From Adineta steineri (taxonomy: Eukaryota > Rotifera > Eurotatoria > Adinetida > Adinetidae), in assembly GCA_905250115.1 (NCBI GenBank), contig CAJNOI010000104.1, positions 271,790 to 335,789 on the forward strand: a stretch of DNA of 64,000 bases. Direction: 5' to 3'. A model generated the notes under the pieces. The model saw only the letters and a list, made by a program, of their open reading frames with translations. It was not told the origin of the DNA and did not search any database. The position numbers and the translations under genes were made by a program. How positions within the stretch are numbered: position 1 is the stretch's first letter; the number at the start of each line of letters is the position of its first letter. Of the stretch, positions 1 to 11,496 are shown piece after piece.

Positions 1-313
1 TATATGCACAGCTTGATATCAATATTAAAGAGTGCGTGTGAAGAGAAAAAGAAGAAGAAAAAAAAATCTGTCTTCGTATTCATTCGTTTCGTGTGGCATT
101 TTGCAATTAAACGACGTGGGGAAGGAAAAAAAGAGAAAACGTTCAAAGCGAACGAAGAAAAAAGAAGAAGAAGAAGAAGAAACGAACACGTATATATAAT
201 CACATTCCACACATTCCAATGTCGCTTTAGTTCATTCATTTAAAAGAAGACACTTTCAAATTATTCAACGAAAATTAATCTATTCGTAAAGGTGAAATAC
301 ATACATTCTCTCG
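1..313. other. 5' flank of the LIM gene, no gene seen
   Basis: The plus strand is strongly purine-rich (runs of GAA, AAG and A). Open frames on both strands here are low-complexity products of these runs and have no family features. The stretch probably holds the promoter and 5' UTR of the LIM-domain gene that starts at 314. I see no TATA box or other site I would defend. Confidence 0.5.
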
Positions 314-2173
314 ATGGCACATGCATTTGACAATCGAAATTTTATTCCCGGTAAACAACAAACATTTTATTCAGTGGTTTCACCATCATCACGTCCTGAT
401 ATAACAAATGTTCTTTGGGAAGCTTCATCATCTCCATCACTATCACCAAGAATTCAATCATCATCACCACAAGCATCACCAAAACCAAATCATCCTCCAC
501 CATCTTATGAAGAAAGTATTTTTAATAAAGCTTTAGCTAATCGTCATAATTCTCAATCGTCACTTCATTCACCAACAATCCGTTATTATTCAAATCATCA
601 ACAACAACAAAATAGCCCAAATTCAACATCATTTGTATCTTATTCATCACCATCAACACCAATTGATCGTAATCATTACCAAAGAGAACAACAACAACAA
701 CAACCAGTAATAGGTAAAGAAAGAAAAAGATAACATACTCTAATTTCATGATAATGAGATAAGACTAAAAATGTATGGTTAGTCGATTTAACATTTCTTC
801 ATAAGTAATCTCTAATTCATATATAGATATTTATTTTGATTTAGATGGATATTATCCACTTGCTTCACCACATCGAAGTTCTGATACGAAACCTCCACCA
901 CCTGCTCGTATGCCTAAAGTATCATCAACAATAAATAATAATAATTCAATTCATCGTTCAAATGCTTTACCTCAATTTTCGCCAAATGGTATTAAAACAA
1001 GTACAACTTATCTTAATACAACACAACTTCATATAAATCAATCATCACCTCCACCTCCACCACCTCGTTATCCACTTCAACCACCAGCTATTCCACCACG
1101 AGGTTCTCCTATATGTCATCAATCAATTTCAGATTTTAATTCGTTAGCATCACCAAAACCTACTAGTCAAATGATCTATCGATCACCTGTTATTTCATCA
1201 ACAGCAAAACGAAATGATATCTCACTTGAAAAACAATTTCATTCACTTTCAATAACTCATAATCAATATCATGGAACAACAAATGGATTTAATAAAAACG
1301 AATATTCCATAGGTCAATGTCGAAAATGTCATGAAACAATAATAAATACAGATGATTCTTGTAATATACTTGGTCAAATTTATCATACTTCTTGTGCTGT
1401 ATGTGTTATATGTGGACGATCAGTAAAAAATAAACATTATTTTGTTAAAGATCAATTATATTGTGAAGAAGATTTTTTGGTAAATTTCATTATACATTAA
1501 TTTTTTCTTGAAAAAAAAACAAATTTTATTTTTTTAGTATACAGGTTTTCATCAAACACTTGAACATTGTATAGCATGTGGTCATTTAATTACTGATACA
1601 GTAAATTATTTCAAATTAATTTACAATAAAAAAAAATCTTTTTTATTAAGGTTTTACAAGCACTTGGTCAATCGTATCATTTAACATGTTTTAAATGTTC
1701 AAAATGTTCGATATGTTTAGATGGTATACCATTTATAACTGATAAAAATAAAAATCTTTTTTGTTTACATGATTATCATATGTAAGAGACTATTTCTTAT
1801 TTAAATAAAATTATCTTATTTTTCATTTAGGACTTATGGACCACGCTGTGATAAATGTTCAAATCCAATATGTCCAGAAGATGTAAATAAATAAATAAAT
1901 AAATAAGAAATATCAAAATTTAATATTGTCTTTTAGGATTCAAATGAAACTGTACGAATTATTTCAATGGGTAAAACATTTCATGTCCAATGTTATCAAT
2001 GTCAAGTATGTACATTAAGATTTTTATCAAAAAAAAAATTAAAATAATTTATTTAGGATTGTTCATTACAATTAAATGATGAACCAGATCGTCGTTGTTA
2101 TCCATTAGATAATATATTACTTTGTCAAGCATGTTGTCGTCGACGTCTTGCATCAGCTAATAACAATTCATAA
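314..2173 (+). CDS. Ajuba/LIMD1/WTIP-type three-LIM-domain protein
   Basis: Seven exons (314-713, 845-1479, 1538-1600, 1651-1781, 1831-1882, 1937-2005, 2057-2173) join in phase to give 488 residues. The first ~290 residues are disordered and rich in Ser, Pro, Gln and Asn, with two PPxY motifs (PPPSY at 61-65, PPRY at 206-209) that could bind WW domains. Three C-terminal LIM zinc fingers follow, starting with CRKC at about 292. Family-specific signatures place it in the Ajuba branch of the zyxin family: CEEDFLYTGF, ACGHLI, LQALGQSYH, CLDGIPF, and VRIISMGKTFH in LIM3. Known members are cytoplasmic adaptors that shuttle between adherens junctions and nucleus and inhibit the Warts/LATS kinase of the Hippo pathway; that role here is inferred. 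An AATAAA lies at 2216, 43 bases after the stop. Zyxin/LPP is the less likely alternative. Confidence 0.88.
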
Positions 2174-3033
2174 TAATAATAAACATATTTCTTTGTTAGA
2201 TATTATTTTGCCATTAATAAAATTATTATTATTATTATTTTTTTGTTCTTGTTCGAGAAAAAAAAACAACATGACTTTATCTTTGTTTATTTTCTTTTTT
2301 GATAATAATTAGTTCATTGATATTGACATTTGTATGGTTCAATTACCGTGTAAAAGATATGTGATTCTTGTGGGAGGAATTTTATTGAATATATATTTAT
2401 CGATGTTTTCTAATGAAAGGCACTAGATGAAAGAATATGATAACATATTATTCTTATGTTATGAATGAGTCTATTTTCGTGATATAGACATTACTAAAAG
2501 GCGTTTGATGTTTTTTATAATTACAGCTATCATTGAAATTATAATAATGTATATAAAAAAAGAAATGACTCACATCACGTTCCATCAAGGACGATTAATT
2601 ATTAGAAAAAAAAATCTACAAGTTCATAATTTTTAGATTGTCATAAGTTAGTTTTTCTATTCATCATCATCAAGTTAAGAACAGAACGACTAATACGAGA
2701 AAAAAAAAGTCAGTCACCCATTCTAAAGTCGTCCTCGATAATTTTTTTTTGTACATATATTTGCTACTGTTTTGACAGATGAGATACCTATCGTCAGGTT
2801 ACTTGTCGCTGTCATGGCTTTTCATTTTCTTTTCTTTATATGTGAATAACGTGAAAGGGTAGGAAAAAGAAGGTAATAGTCGGGTGACTGCGCACATTGA
2901 TTATTTCTTAGTGATAGTGTGTAGTGGCCATGAATTTTTCAAAATATATAATAATATTTATGTACATTCATTTAAAGAGAAAAGTTACATTATCGAATTT
3001 ATTTTTCTTAGTCATTTTTATTTTAGACTACAG
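2174..3033. other. Intergenic, possible 5' UTR exon or trans-splice site
   Basis: No coding region is visible. The last part contains a pyrimidine tract ending in TTTTAG at 3021-3026, only 8 bases before the next ATG. It looks like a 3' splice site, so the phosphatase transcript may have an upstream non-coding exon or receive a spliced leader. Confidence 0.45.
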
Positions 3034-4201
3034 ATGTGCGCAAAAAAATTTAATGCATATTTTGATCCATCAAGTTTTTTCTTTGGACAATCTCGTAAAC
3101 GTGGATTACCAAAGGTACCCGTAGATGAAGAAGTTAATGAAGAATCTGGTTATTATAGTTCATCGTATGGTTCCGGCAGTGAATCAAGTGATGCACCTCT
3201 TCGTTTTATTATTATTCGTCATGGTGAACGTGTTGATGTTATGTTTGGGGCTGGTTGGACACAAAAAGCTTTTGATCATAGTGGTGCTTATCATTGTTTT
3301 GATGCAAATATGCCACCATCATTACCACATCGAACAAATTGGGTTGATTATGATGTTGATACTCCATTAACTGCAAAAGGTTTATCTCAATCATGGAATG
3401 TTGGTAGTGTTCTTGCTAGATATAATTTACCGGTAACAGCTTGTTATTCATCACCAGCTTTTCGTAGTATTCAAACAGCCGATCGAATACTTGAAGGCAT
3501 GAGTAGAAAAGGTAAATAAATAATTGTCTAATAATTTTATTTTATTTTTTTTATTTTAAGGACATGTTCCATTACGACTTGAACTAGGTCTTTTTGAATG
3601 CACATCTTGGTATGCACGATCACCAATTAATTTCATGTCCGATGAAGAATTACTTAATGGTAATTATAACATCGATACACATTATCGTTCACAAGTAAGC
3701 GATCTGCGATTATTAGAAAATGAATATCAATATTATGATCGATCGAAAGAAGCAATGAAAAAAATTATTAGATTACATCGAAAAACAGGAGGTACGATTT
3801 TACTTGTTGCACATGCACCTAGCCTTGAAGTACTTACACGTCATTTAATGAATGGACAACCAAGGCCTGAACGATTAGCTGAACTTGCTGGAAAAGTTGA
3901 TTTCTGTAGTATGACAGTTGTTGAAAGAGAATCATCAACAAAACCATGGCAATTTCGATATTCATTGGATGAACAAGCTAATCAAGGTATTTGGCAGCAA
4001 CAACAATTACAATTACAACAAGCAAATCATGCATTGATTCCTTCGAAAAGTCATACTCCAGCAGTACAATCATCATCATCATCATCACATTATCAACCAC
4101 CAAATACATTTGCCAATTTTTTAGCAAAGCCATCAAATTCAGCACATCAACATCAATATTTTCCACAGCAAGATGCTTATCCACCTTATTTTGTACTATA
4201 A
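3034..4201 (+). CDS. STS/UBASH3-type histidine phosphatase (phosphoglycerate mutase fold)
   Basis: Two exons (3034-3511, 3561-4201) give 372 residues. The core is the 2H-phosphatase domain of the TULA/STS proteins. The catalytic RHGERVD is present, as are the second arginine in YSSPAFRSIQTAD, the acidic residue in LGLFECTSWY and the second histidine in LLVAHAPSLE, so the enzyme should be active. The long insert between RHGERVD and the DTPLTAKG segment and the FNVDTHYR-like stretch (here YNIDTHYR) also match this subfamily. Vertebrate UBASH3 proteins remove phosphate from tyrosine-kinase signalling proteins; insect relatives act on ecdysteroid phosphates. The substrate here is unknown. There is no UBA or SH3 domain. 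The last ~60 residues are a Gln-, Ser- and His-rich tail. The start is the only in-frame ATG after the upstream AG; longer frames rely on a GTG. Confidence 0.85.
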
Positions 4202-5635
4202 ATCATTGTTGAGTATATCATCAGAGTTTTATTGTAATTTCATATCTTAAATAATATGATCATGTGATTGTTGTTTAGCAGAAAGAATATTTTCATTAAT
4301 CAAATGTTATACTTGATTTCAAGATATTTTAATTTTTATTAATCAAAAAGATTATGAGATGTTTGATGTAAACACGGAAAGTTTTATAATTTCTTTATAA
4401 TAATAATACTTCGTAAGAACTTGAACTCATAATAACGATATAAATTCATGGTTTACTGTTATTTAAGATTCAGAATATTAGATCTTAACTATGGAAATAA
4501 ATCAACATTTTGTTTCATGGTTTTATAGAATGAATAAAATCATTCGCGTGACATTCTATATTAAAACTAAGAAGTAGATTGATCGATATTTATGTTTCAT
4601 AATTTTGCAATACCATATCATGCGTCAAATACGCTATGTAACACCTTTAATTTCTCATTACAATTTATGTCTATTCAGTTTAGTAGGGCATATTACCTCA
4701 TCATCGATTTTTTTTTTGAATAAATATGTATGTTATCTATATTTATACGAATGATCTCATTTAAAACTGCACGGTATTAAGTAGTATTTATGATTTGCTT
4801 ATATCTTTTTCTTAATATTTATCAAGCCTTCGATCGTACTTTTCAATTTAAACGTAGTGAATCGATTATGAGTGTATTAGTTTTCTAAAGCACATGATAA
4901 TGACAATAATATTAGAAGGAATATTTCGATTCAACTTGTAAGATGCATCTATAATTCAATTTGCTATTGTTTTAAAATAGCAAATGCATTAAATAGATGT
5001 GTTATTGTTGACTTCAACTTTCTCTTTTTACTGCTATGAAATGATGTGTAATTAAATTCGTAGAGTCCAAGATTCGAATAAATAAAATTGAAATAATGCA
5101 TTATATGAGATGACAGTCTATATTTTGTTTTTTTACGTTGTCGAAAATATTGAAAGGTTATTGATCGTACTTGTGAGATTATTAGCATCTGTTCTATTTT
5201 AACCATTGCTGCGGAATGATTTATGCAATTATTGTTCTAAAATCAACTCTTTTAAAAAACAGGATGACATAAGATATTTTTCTTATTATGCTCGTTATTT
5301 CTAATAATTTATGTATTGAGTATTTTTACCAAATAACAATACAGTAGACTGATATATAATTTCATTTAAATGGGAAACTGAATAAAAAGAACACAGGTTG
5401 TTATCATCGATCATTCTACTAAGCAGAGTCTAGAGAGATATGCCAGAATTAGAATAAAAATAAAAACATGTGAAAAATATACAGCATTATACGTGTAGGA
5501 GATCACATTATTTACTATCATATGACTACATCTGTTCTTATTTCACATATTCGACAATAACAGGGTTCTCATTTTCTTTATAAAGCCTCGTTTAGTTATC
5601 AATATTAGTGTCATCGTTAGTTCGATTCTATTAGC
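4202..5635. other. Intergenic, nothing recognised
   Basis: AT-rich DNA of about 1.4 kb between two plus-strand genes. The only long open frame (minus strand, 4964-5206) is low in complexity and matches nothing I know. It presumably carries the phosphatase 3' UTR and the astacin promoter. Confidence 0.5.
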
Positions 5636-6503
5636 ATGTATCAATACATTGTTCTTTTACTTGTATGCTATTCAGCAGTTAATGCTGGTCCAATCAATTT
5701 ATTTTTAAATGCAACTATTGATGATCAACCAAATTTAGAAATTATTGATGGTGATATTGCATTCGAGGCCGGTAAAGCACCTCCTCTTGGTTCAGAGAGA
5801 AACGCTTACATTCAAGCATCAAAATGGACTGGTGGTACTATTCCATATTTAATCGACGGAGGAGTTTATACAGCTGCACAAATTCAAACAATTAGAAATG
5901 CAATGCTTAGAATTGAACAACAAACAAGTAGTTGTATTCGTTTTGTACAACGTACAAATCAACCAACATGGATACGAATCTTTCCTGGCTCAGGGTAAAT
6001 CATATGATCATTTTATTAATAATTTATATTATAATAAAATAGTTGTTGGTCATACATGGGACGAACAAAAACAAGCGGTGCACAAGATCTTTCAATTGCT
6101 ACTCCAGGCTGTGCTTATCAAGATATTGTTATGCATGAATTAATACATGCTGCTGGTTTCGCTCATGAACAGACTAGACCTGATCGAGAATCATTTGTTA
6201 CTATTAACTATAACAATATTCAAAGTGGTACTGAAAGTAACTTTCAAAGATATCTTACAACACAAGCAGACACACTCGGTAGAGCTTATGATTATGGTAA
6301 GATAATACTTGATAAAATTCGTAACTATTCATTTTTGGATTCATTTAGCTTCTATCATGCATTATAAATCGACCGCTTTTTCTAAAAATGGTCAAGCAAC
6401 AATAACTGCAAAAAACGGTGTTTCAGCAGCAATATTAGGAAGTTCAAAAGAAATGACCTCTTTGGATGTACAAAAACTTCGAGCATATTATGGTTGTGCT
6501 TAA
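5636..6503 (+). CDS. Secreted astacin-family zinc metalloprotease
   Basis: Three exons (5636-5994, 6043-6296, 6349-6503) give 255 residues. A signal peptide (about residues 1-17, ending VNA) is followed by a short propeptide. The stretch DGDIAFEAG in it resembles the aspartate-switch region that blocks the zinc in the zymogen. The mature domain starts near ERNAYIQASKWTGGTIPY. The zinc site HELIHAAGFAHEQTRPDRE gives His151, Glu152, His155 and His161. The Met-turn YDYASIMHY at about 203-210 is rebuilt only by splicing. GCWSYMGR is the usual astacin motif across the first junction. There are no CUB, EGF or ShK domains, so this is a minimal protease of digestive or developmental type. AATAAA lies at 6534, about 30 bases after the stop. 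Confidence 0.92.
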
Positions 6504-6795
6504 TCTTTTTTGACAAACTAAACATAAATTGAAAATAAATTATTCAACTATCAATCAATCTTGATATTCTTTAATTTTCATAGAAAAAAAGATGAATACT
6601 CATAATTAAATGAAAACAATCAAAATCTAAAGACAAGAAAACCTCAACCACACATTGACAAAACAATAAAAAAAAAACGAATAAGAAAACTATATACATA
6701 TGTAGAACAATTTAAAATAAATAAATTCTTACAAACAAAAATTTGACTGAGCCATTAAAAATAAACAAATTGAAGAAATTCACTACTACTTCTAT
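6504..6795. other. Convergent 3' ends, no gene
   Basis: A short A-rich spacer between the convergent astacin and FGF-like genes. It contains the astacin polyadenylation signal and presumably both 3' UTRs. Confidence 0.5.
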
Positions 6796-9116
6796 TTAAT
6801 GTCTTACTCGAACAAACGGATGTATTGTACGATTAAATAAATTTTTATCGATTTGACTATCAAACATAAATCGATTACATTCTTCTCGTTTAAACATACG
6901 ATTCGTATTAGTATTGTTATTAATCATATATTGACCATAATAACGATGAAGAATAGGATTTACTGATAGAAGATGAAGAGTATTAAAAGTCATTAAACGT
7001 GATGAATCAAGTTCAGATGTAAGTGTCATATAAGGTCCATCTGAATTTTGACGAAATGTACAAGCTAAATTATTAATTGTAATATTTAACTAAAAATTTA
7101 AGTTAGTAAAATTCTATTTGAAATAAAAAATTTATCAGATACCCTGTGTATTATTCTACCACGTTTATTCATACATAACCATACACCAGATACATAATTT
7201 TGAATTTGAACGCGACTATAAGCACCCACGGATCGAAAAGCAAAAATTGCTTTAAGAAAAAAATATGATTTTATATGAAATAATAAGAAAAAAAGAAATT
7301 TACTTGATGGATCTTGACGATTTTGAACAAGAGTTCGATGAGGTTGTAATTTAGAAAATCGAAGATAAAGTGATCCAGGTAGAATATTACAATGAAAAAC
7401 AATACGATAATAACGTATCGTTGCTAAATGAGTACCGTCTGGTTGTCGATATAGAAAGCTGACTAATGATGGTCGATATCGACGATCTTCAGCTCGTTTA
7501 TAGTGAATATATAGATATGGAGGTTTTTGATCAACAACTGGTAAAGATATTGGATAGGATAATATTGGCTAAATCATAAAGATAAAAAAAAACAAAAGAT
7601 TTATTTATCTTTAAATATTATAACATCGATTCTTGTTTTTTCTTCTCTATAATTATCTATTAACTTTGTATTGATGATATTGTATAACAGAAATGGCAAC
7701 AGCGGTAACTACAGTTCAAATTTCTTCTCCCATTTTTTTTTCTCAATTCTTTACGGTTATTCATAACCATCATTACTAAGATTAAACGACCATCATTTCG
7801 TATATATGTATGATGTAATTTTCTCTTACAACATTACGAATGGAAATAGTAGAGTATAATCGAGTGAGCTATGAACATTTGTTACGACTACTAATAAATT
7901 CAATCAATGAATAGAAGAGAAAAGGAAGAGAATTTAACTACACCGGAACTACTCGTTGATGTAATCATTATAGCTATTTACAACCTACATTTTGCTTACC
8001 GACATCATTAACGAAGCAAACAATAACAAAAATATTATTTTCTTTTTATAGGTTTTCTTTTTCCAGTAGTACTATCATATGCTTCGATTAGGTTATCAAG
8101 TAATATTATCAACAAAAATATATGTTAATTTTTTTGATAAAAATAAATCATACATTTTTTTTTGCTTCTATATGTATACATATATATATATATATTCATA
8201 GTCATACAATCATACCTGTGACATAGTTAACAGCTACATGATATATACAATAGACAAGGAAATGTAAACAATTATCAATTATACACACATATTCTAGGTA
8301 ATAATCTTTCATTGTCAATGTTTGTTGATATAGTATCAAAAAATAAGAAAACATAATAAAGTATCGTCTAAGTATGGAACATAAGTGAACGATATATCAA
8401 AAAAATATGAGCAATATCATCAGGATAATGAAAACATAATATATATATATTGTAACGCTTATCAAATATAAATACGAACAACCCGCACATCATTATTACT
8501 ATTGTCAAGCCTTGACGCAGTATGATGTTCTTCGTCATTATATATGTAATCGATGAGAATATAAACATCACCTTCTGACGCATATGCATTGATACTATAA
8601 TGAACTGCCTCTTTTTTTTCTTCTTCTTTTTAATAGTTATGTTTTCTTTTACGCATTAATATTATGAAATGAATATATATATATGTATATCTACAATATG
8701 TACTGATAGTAACTTTCATCAGACATAAATTCAAATATTTGTACTGATTTATGTGAATATTATGATAAAAAAAATAGCATTCGTAAACTAGTCTTTTTTT
8801 TGTTCTCCTTACAATTCAACACTTTCTTATATACATTTGAACACACTCAAACGAGATCACAATCACCTAATACATATACTCCTTGAATACATTCAATGAA
8901 CTCGGATTTATTCATAGATGAAAACTAATGAAGATCATAAACTGATATGTTAATGTATACATAAATTCTTCTCAATGAAATAAATGGATAATAGTCTTGA
9001 ATTCAGATCATACAAAATAATAAATTTCTCATCAATCAAAAAAAAAAGTAATTCTTTCTTACCACAGCTAAAAGACTGGCTGTTAAAATAAGTAATAGAA
9101 TTACTGTTGTTGCCAT
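6796..9116 (-). CDS. Divergent FGF-like secreted ligand
   Basis: Four exons read on the minus strand (9116-9063, 7568-7304, 7249-7143, 7089-6796) join in phase to give 239 residues. Exon 1 encodes only a hydrophobic signal peptide (MATTVILLLILTASLLAV). The core resembles the beta-trefoil of fibroblast growth factors. RYYRIVFHCNILPGSLYL resembles the first strands, and VGAYSRVQIQNYVSGVWLC leads into the hallmark GVWLCMNKRG at 128-137. A cysteine follows in LACTFRQ (Cys152), as in FGFs (C-V-F), then GPYMTLTS. The ~90-residue C-terminal tail is unlike known FGFs. Intron 1 is about 1.5 kb, much longer than its neighbours' introns, and may hold regulatory DNA. The FGF call rests on the motif and fold pattern; receptor binding is inferred. 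Confidence 0.7.
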
Positions 9117-11496
9117 CCATTCGTCAACATAAGTTGAAACAACATATTAATAAATTGATCAATCTATGCATAAAAAAAAGAAATATTATTCAAAATAAAT
9201 TCATTTGAAAGAAAATTATCTCATATTATACAAAAATACAGAATAAAGTCAATGAAAGGATTTATATTCGTATTGTATTATTATTCGTGGAAGAAAATTA
9301 TATGAAGGCAAAATAGAAAAGACGAACAAGAAAATTACATATACTCTCCTTTTTCATCATTGCTCTCGTTTTTTTCGTATGTATATTCCCGTTCTCTCTC
9401 TCTCTCTTATTCTCTCTTCGATGTTTCGTCTACTATACAAGAGGGAGAACAAAAAAGAAATGATATATATTGTCATCCTCTCTCTCTCTTCTCATGTTCA
9501 ATTGATTTTTCTTAGTAATAACTATTCTATAAAAATTGTTCATCATTATTATAATAAACTAAAGTTAAATGACATCTACATTGATTTTACTTTCAATAGT
9601 CAAACAGAAAAATATTATGTCTATATCAAAAAAAAAAGAAAGTAACATAATCAATCGATTAGATAGACATAACTTTTTTTTTCTATTATCAAATTTCTAT
9701 CATTTATTTGCTCTGTCTATATACATCTTAAATTTGATAATCATTGTTAGATGAAATAAGAAGTTTTTCAACCCTGAACTCTTTCATCATGCATGCATCC
9801 TGATTTGATCATTCAGAAAAAGTTAACAAATGGTGTACATTCAATTAAATGACTACAAGGTTATTAAAAATTTTATTTTGATTAGTCTATTTAAATTCAA
9901 TTGTTTGATTCTGTCAAATGAATATAAGCATATATAAACGTACGAAGATATTTAGTATTGATTACAGATTGATACACACCTGTCTAGATTTAATGATATA
10001 CTCTTTATTTGTTTTAAAACGGTAAGACGCATATCAGTAAATTTATACTGTCAATAGCACATGCTGCGTATTCAAACATCTTTAAGGTAAATTATAATAG
10101 TAACTATCGTTCTATTTCATGCGTATCTTTAAATTAATATATGGAACAAGTGTACTAATCGAAGAAAAATATAAATAAACGAGAAGCGAGGTCAAAGAAA
10201 AAAAGTATTTTCTCAGAGTACAAATGTTTAATAAAACGTAGAATAAATTTTTTTAATGCAAATGTTCCTTGATATATCATTTGATCTAATAGAGCTTCGC
10301 ATATTTATTGTCATTTTAGAAACCTTATATATAAATCTAACTTTAGTTAAATATATAGAAGAAGAAAAAAAAACAGTATTAATCTTGTTTTTTTCAAAAA
10401 ATGACATGCAGATCTTTTTATTATGTACATTCAAAAGACATCATACAAATGCAAAACCATTACTTTCAATCGTATAAACAGTACATTTTATGTTTTTTTG
10501 TTGTTACATAAAGAATTAAGAATAATAATGCCTTGATCATAGTATTAAGAACATACATTCCTAGATTCCGAAAAGAATTTTTAGCAAAAAAGAATTGATT
10601 TATACTTTATTTTTCGAAGAAAAAAAAGATACATTTGAATTCTTGTTATAAGTGGTGTCATGTTTGAGATTTATTTCTCAATAATTGACTTAACCATGAC
10701 ATAGCAAATGTGCCATTGTGTATTGAACGATAAGAAGAAAAGGTTATTATATGACCCTTATGTTGAAACGTGATACGATAAAATTGTGTATATGAGGAAA
10801 TGAATAATAAATGGTATCAAAGGAGTGAACAATACAAAATCTTGATAAAGTCAAATGTTCCATTTTCTTATATTTAATTCTCTATGTGAATTTTTATCTA
10901 AAGCGAGGATCTATCGAGTAATTGGAATAAAGAAATTATTAACGAATTCATCTATGTAAAACACATTTTGTTTAATTGCGTAATGTCTTTCCATCAATAC
11001 AAGAGTTTAGATTATCAATTTTTGAAGACTATAGATAGTGTTTTTCAATAATAAACGAAAACTGATTGTAAAAATAGCAAGTCTATATATCACACTTGAA
11101 AAATCTACTGCTTTTGTATAATACTTGTTTAAATATCGGACCCAATATTTTAAAGCAAAAGAGTTGTTCTTCACAGATTTTCTTACTTACGACGATTTGT
11201 TATATCATGAATTATGTGTATACAATTTTTGATGACTGTATCTCTTGAAAGAGATATTTCGTTTTTCAAATTTAAAGAAAAAATTCTTGAATAGTTTATT
11301 TATCATTATTCACTCATAAACAAACAAGCATTCAATTTTTAACTTCAATAGAAAAATTCACACAAATAAATCACAAATTTGATTATCACGGTAGATATAA
11401 AAACAAACAAATCAATTTAAAAATGAAAGAAATATATCACCGATTTTCACTAAACAAGATAAACTACCTAAAAATGCACAAACAAAAATAATGTTT
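9117..11496. other. Intergenic 2.4 kb, nothing recognised
   Basis: AT-rich sequence between two minus-strand genes (FGF-like upstream region and VPS13 3' end). It contains CT dinucleotide runs near 9395-9420 and 9478-9490. Open frames (9379-9645, 9569-9754, 10228-10434) have low complexity and no family features. Confidence 0.5.

Noticed and set aside
4-243. Open frames on both strands at the left edge
   Set aside because: Composition is that of GAA/AAG and poly-A runs (Lys/Arg or Phe/Ser strings); no family features, and it is probably the LIM gene's 5' region.
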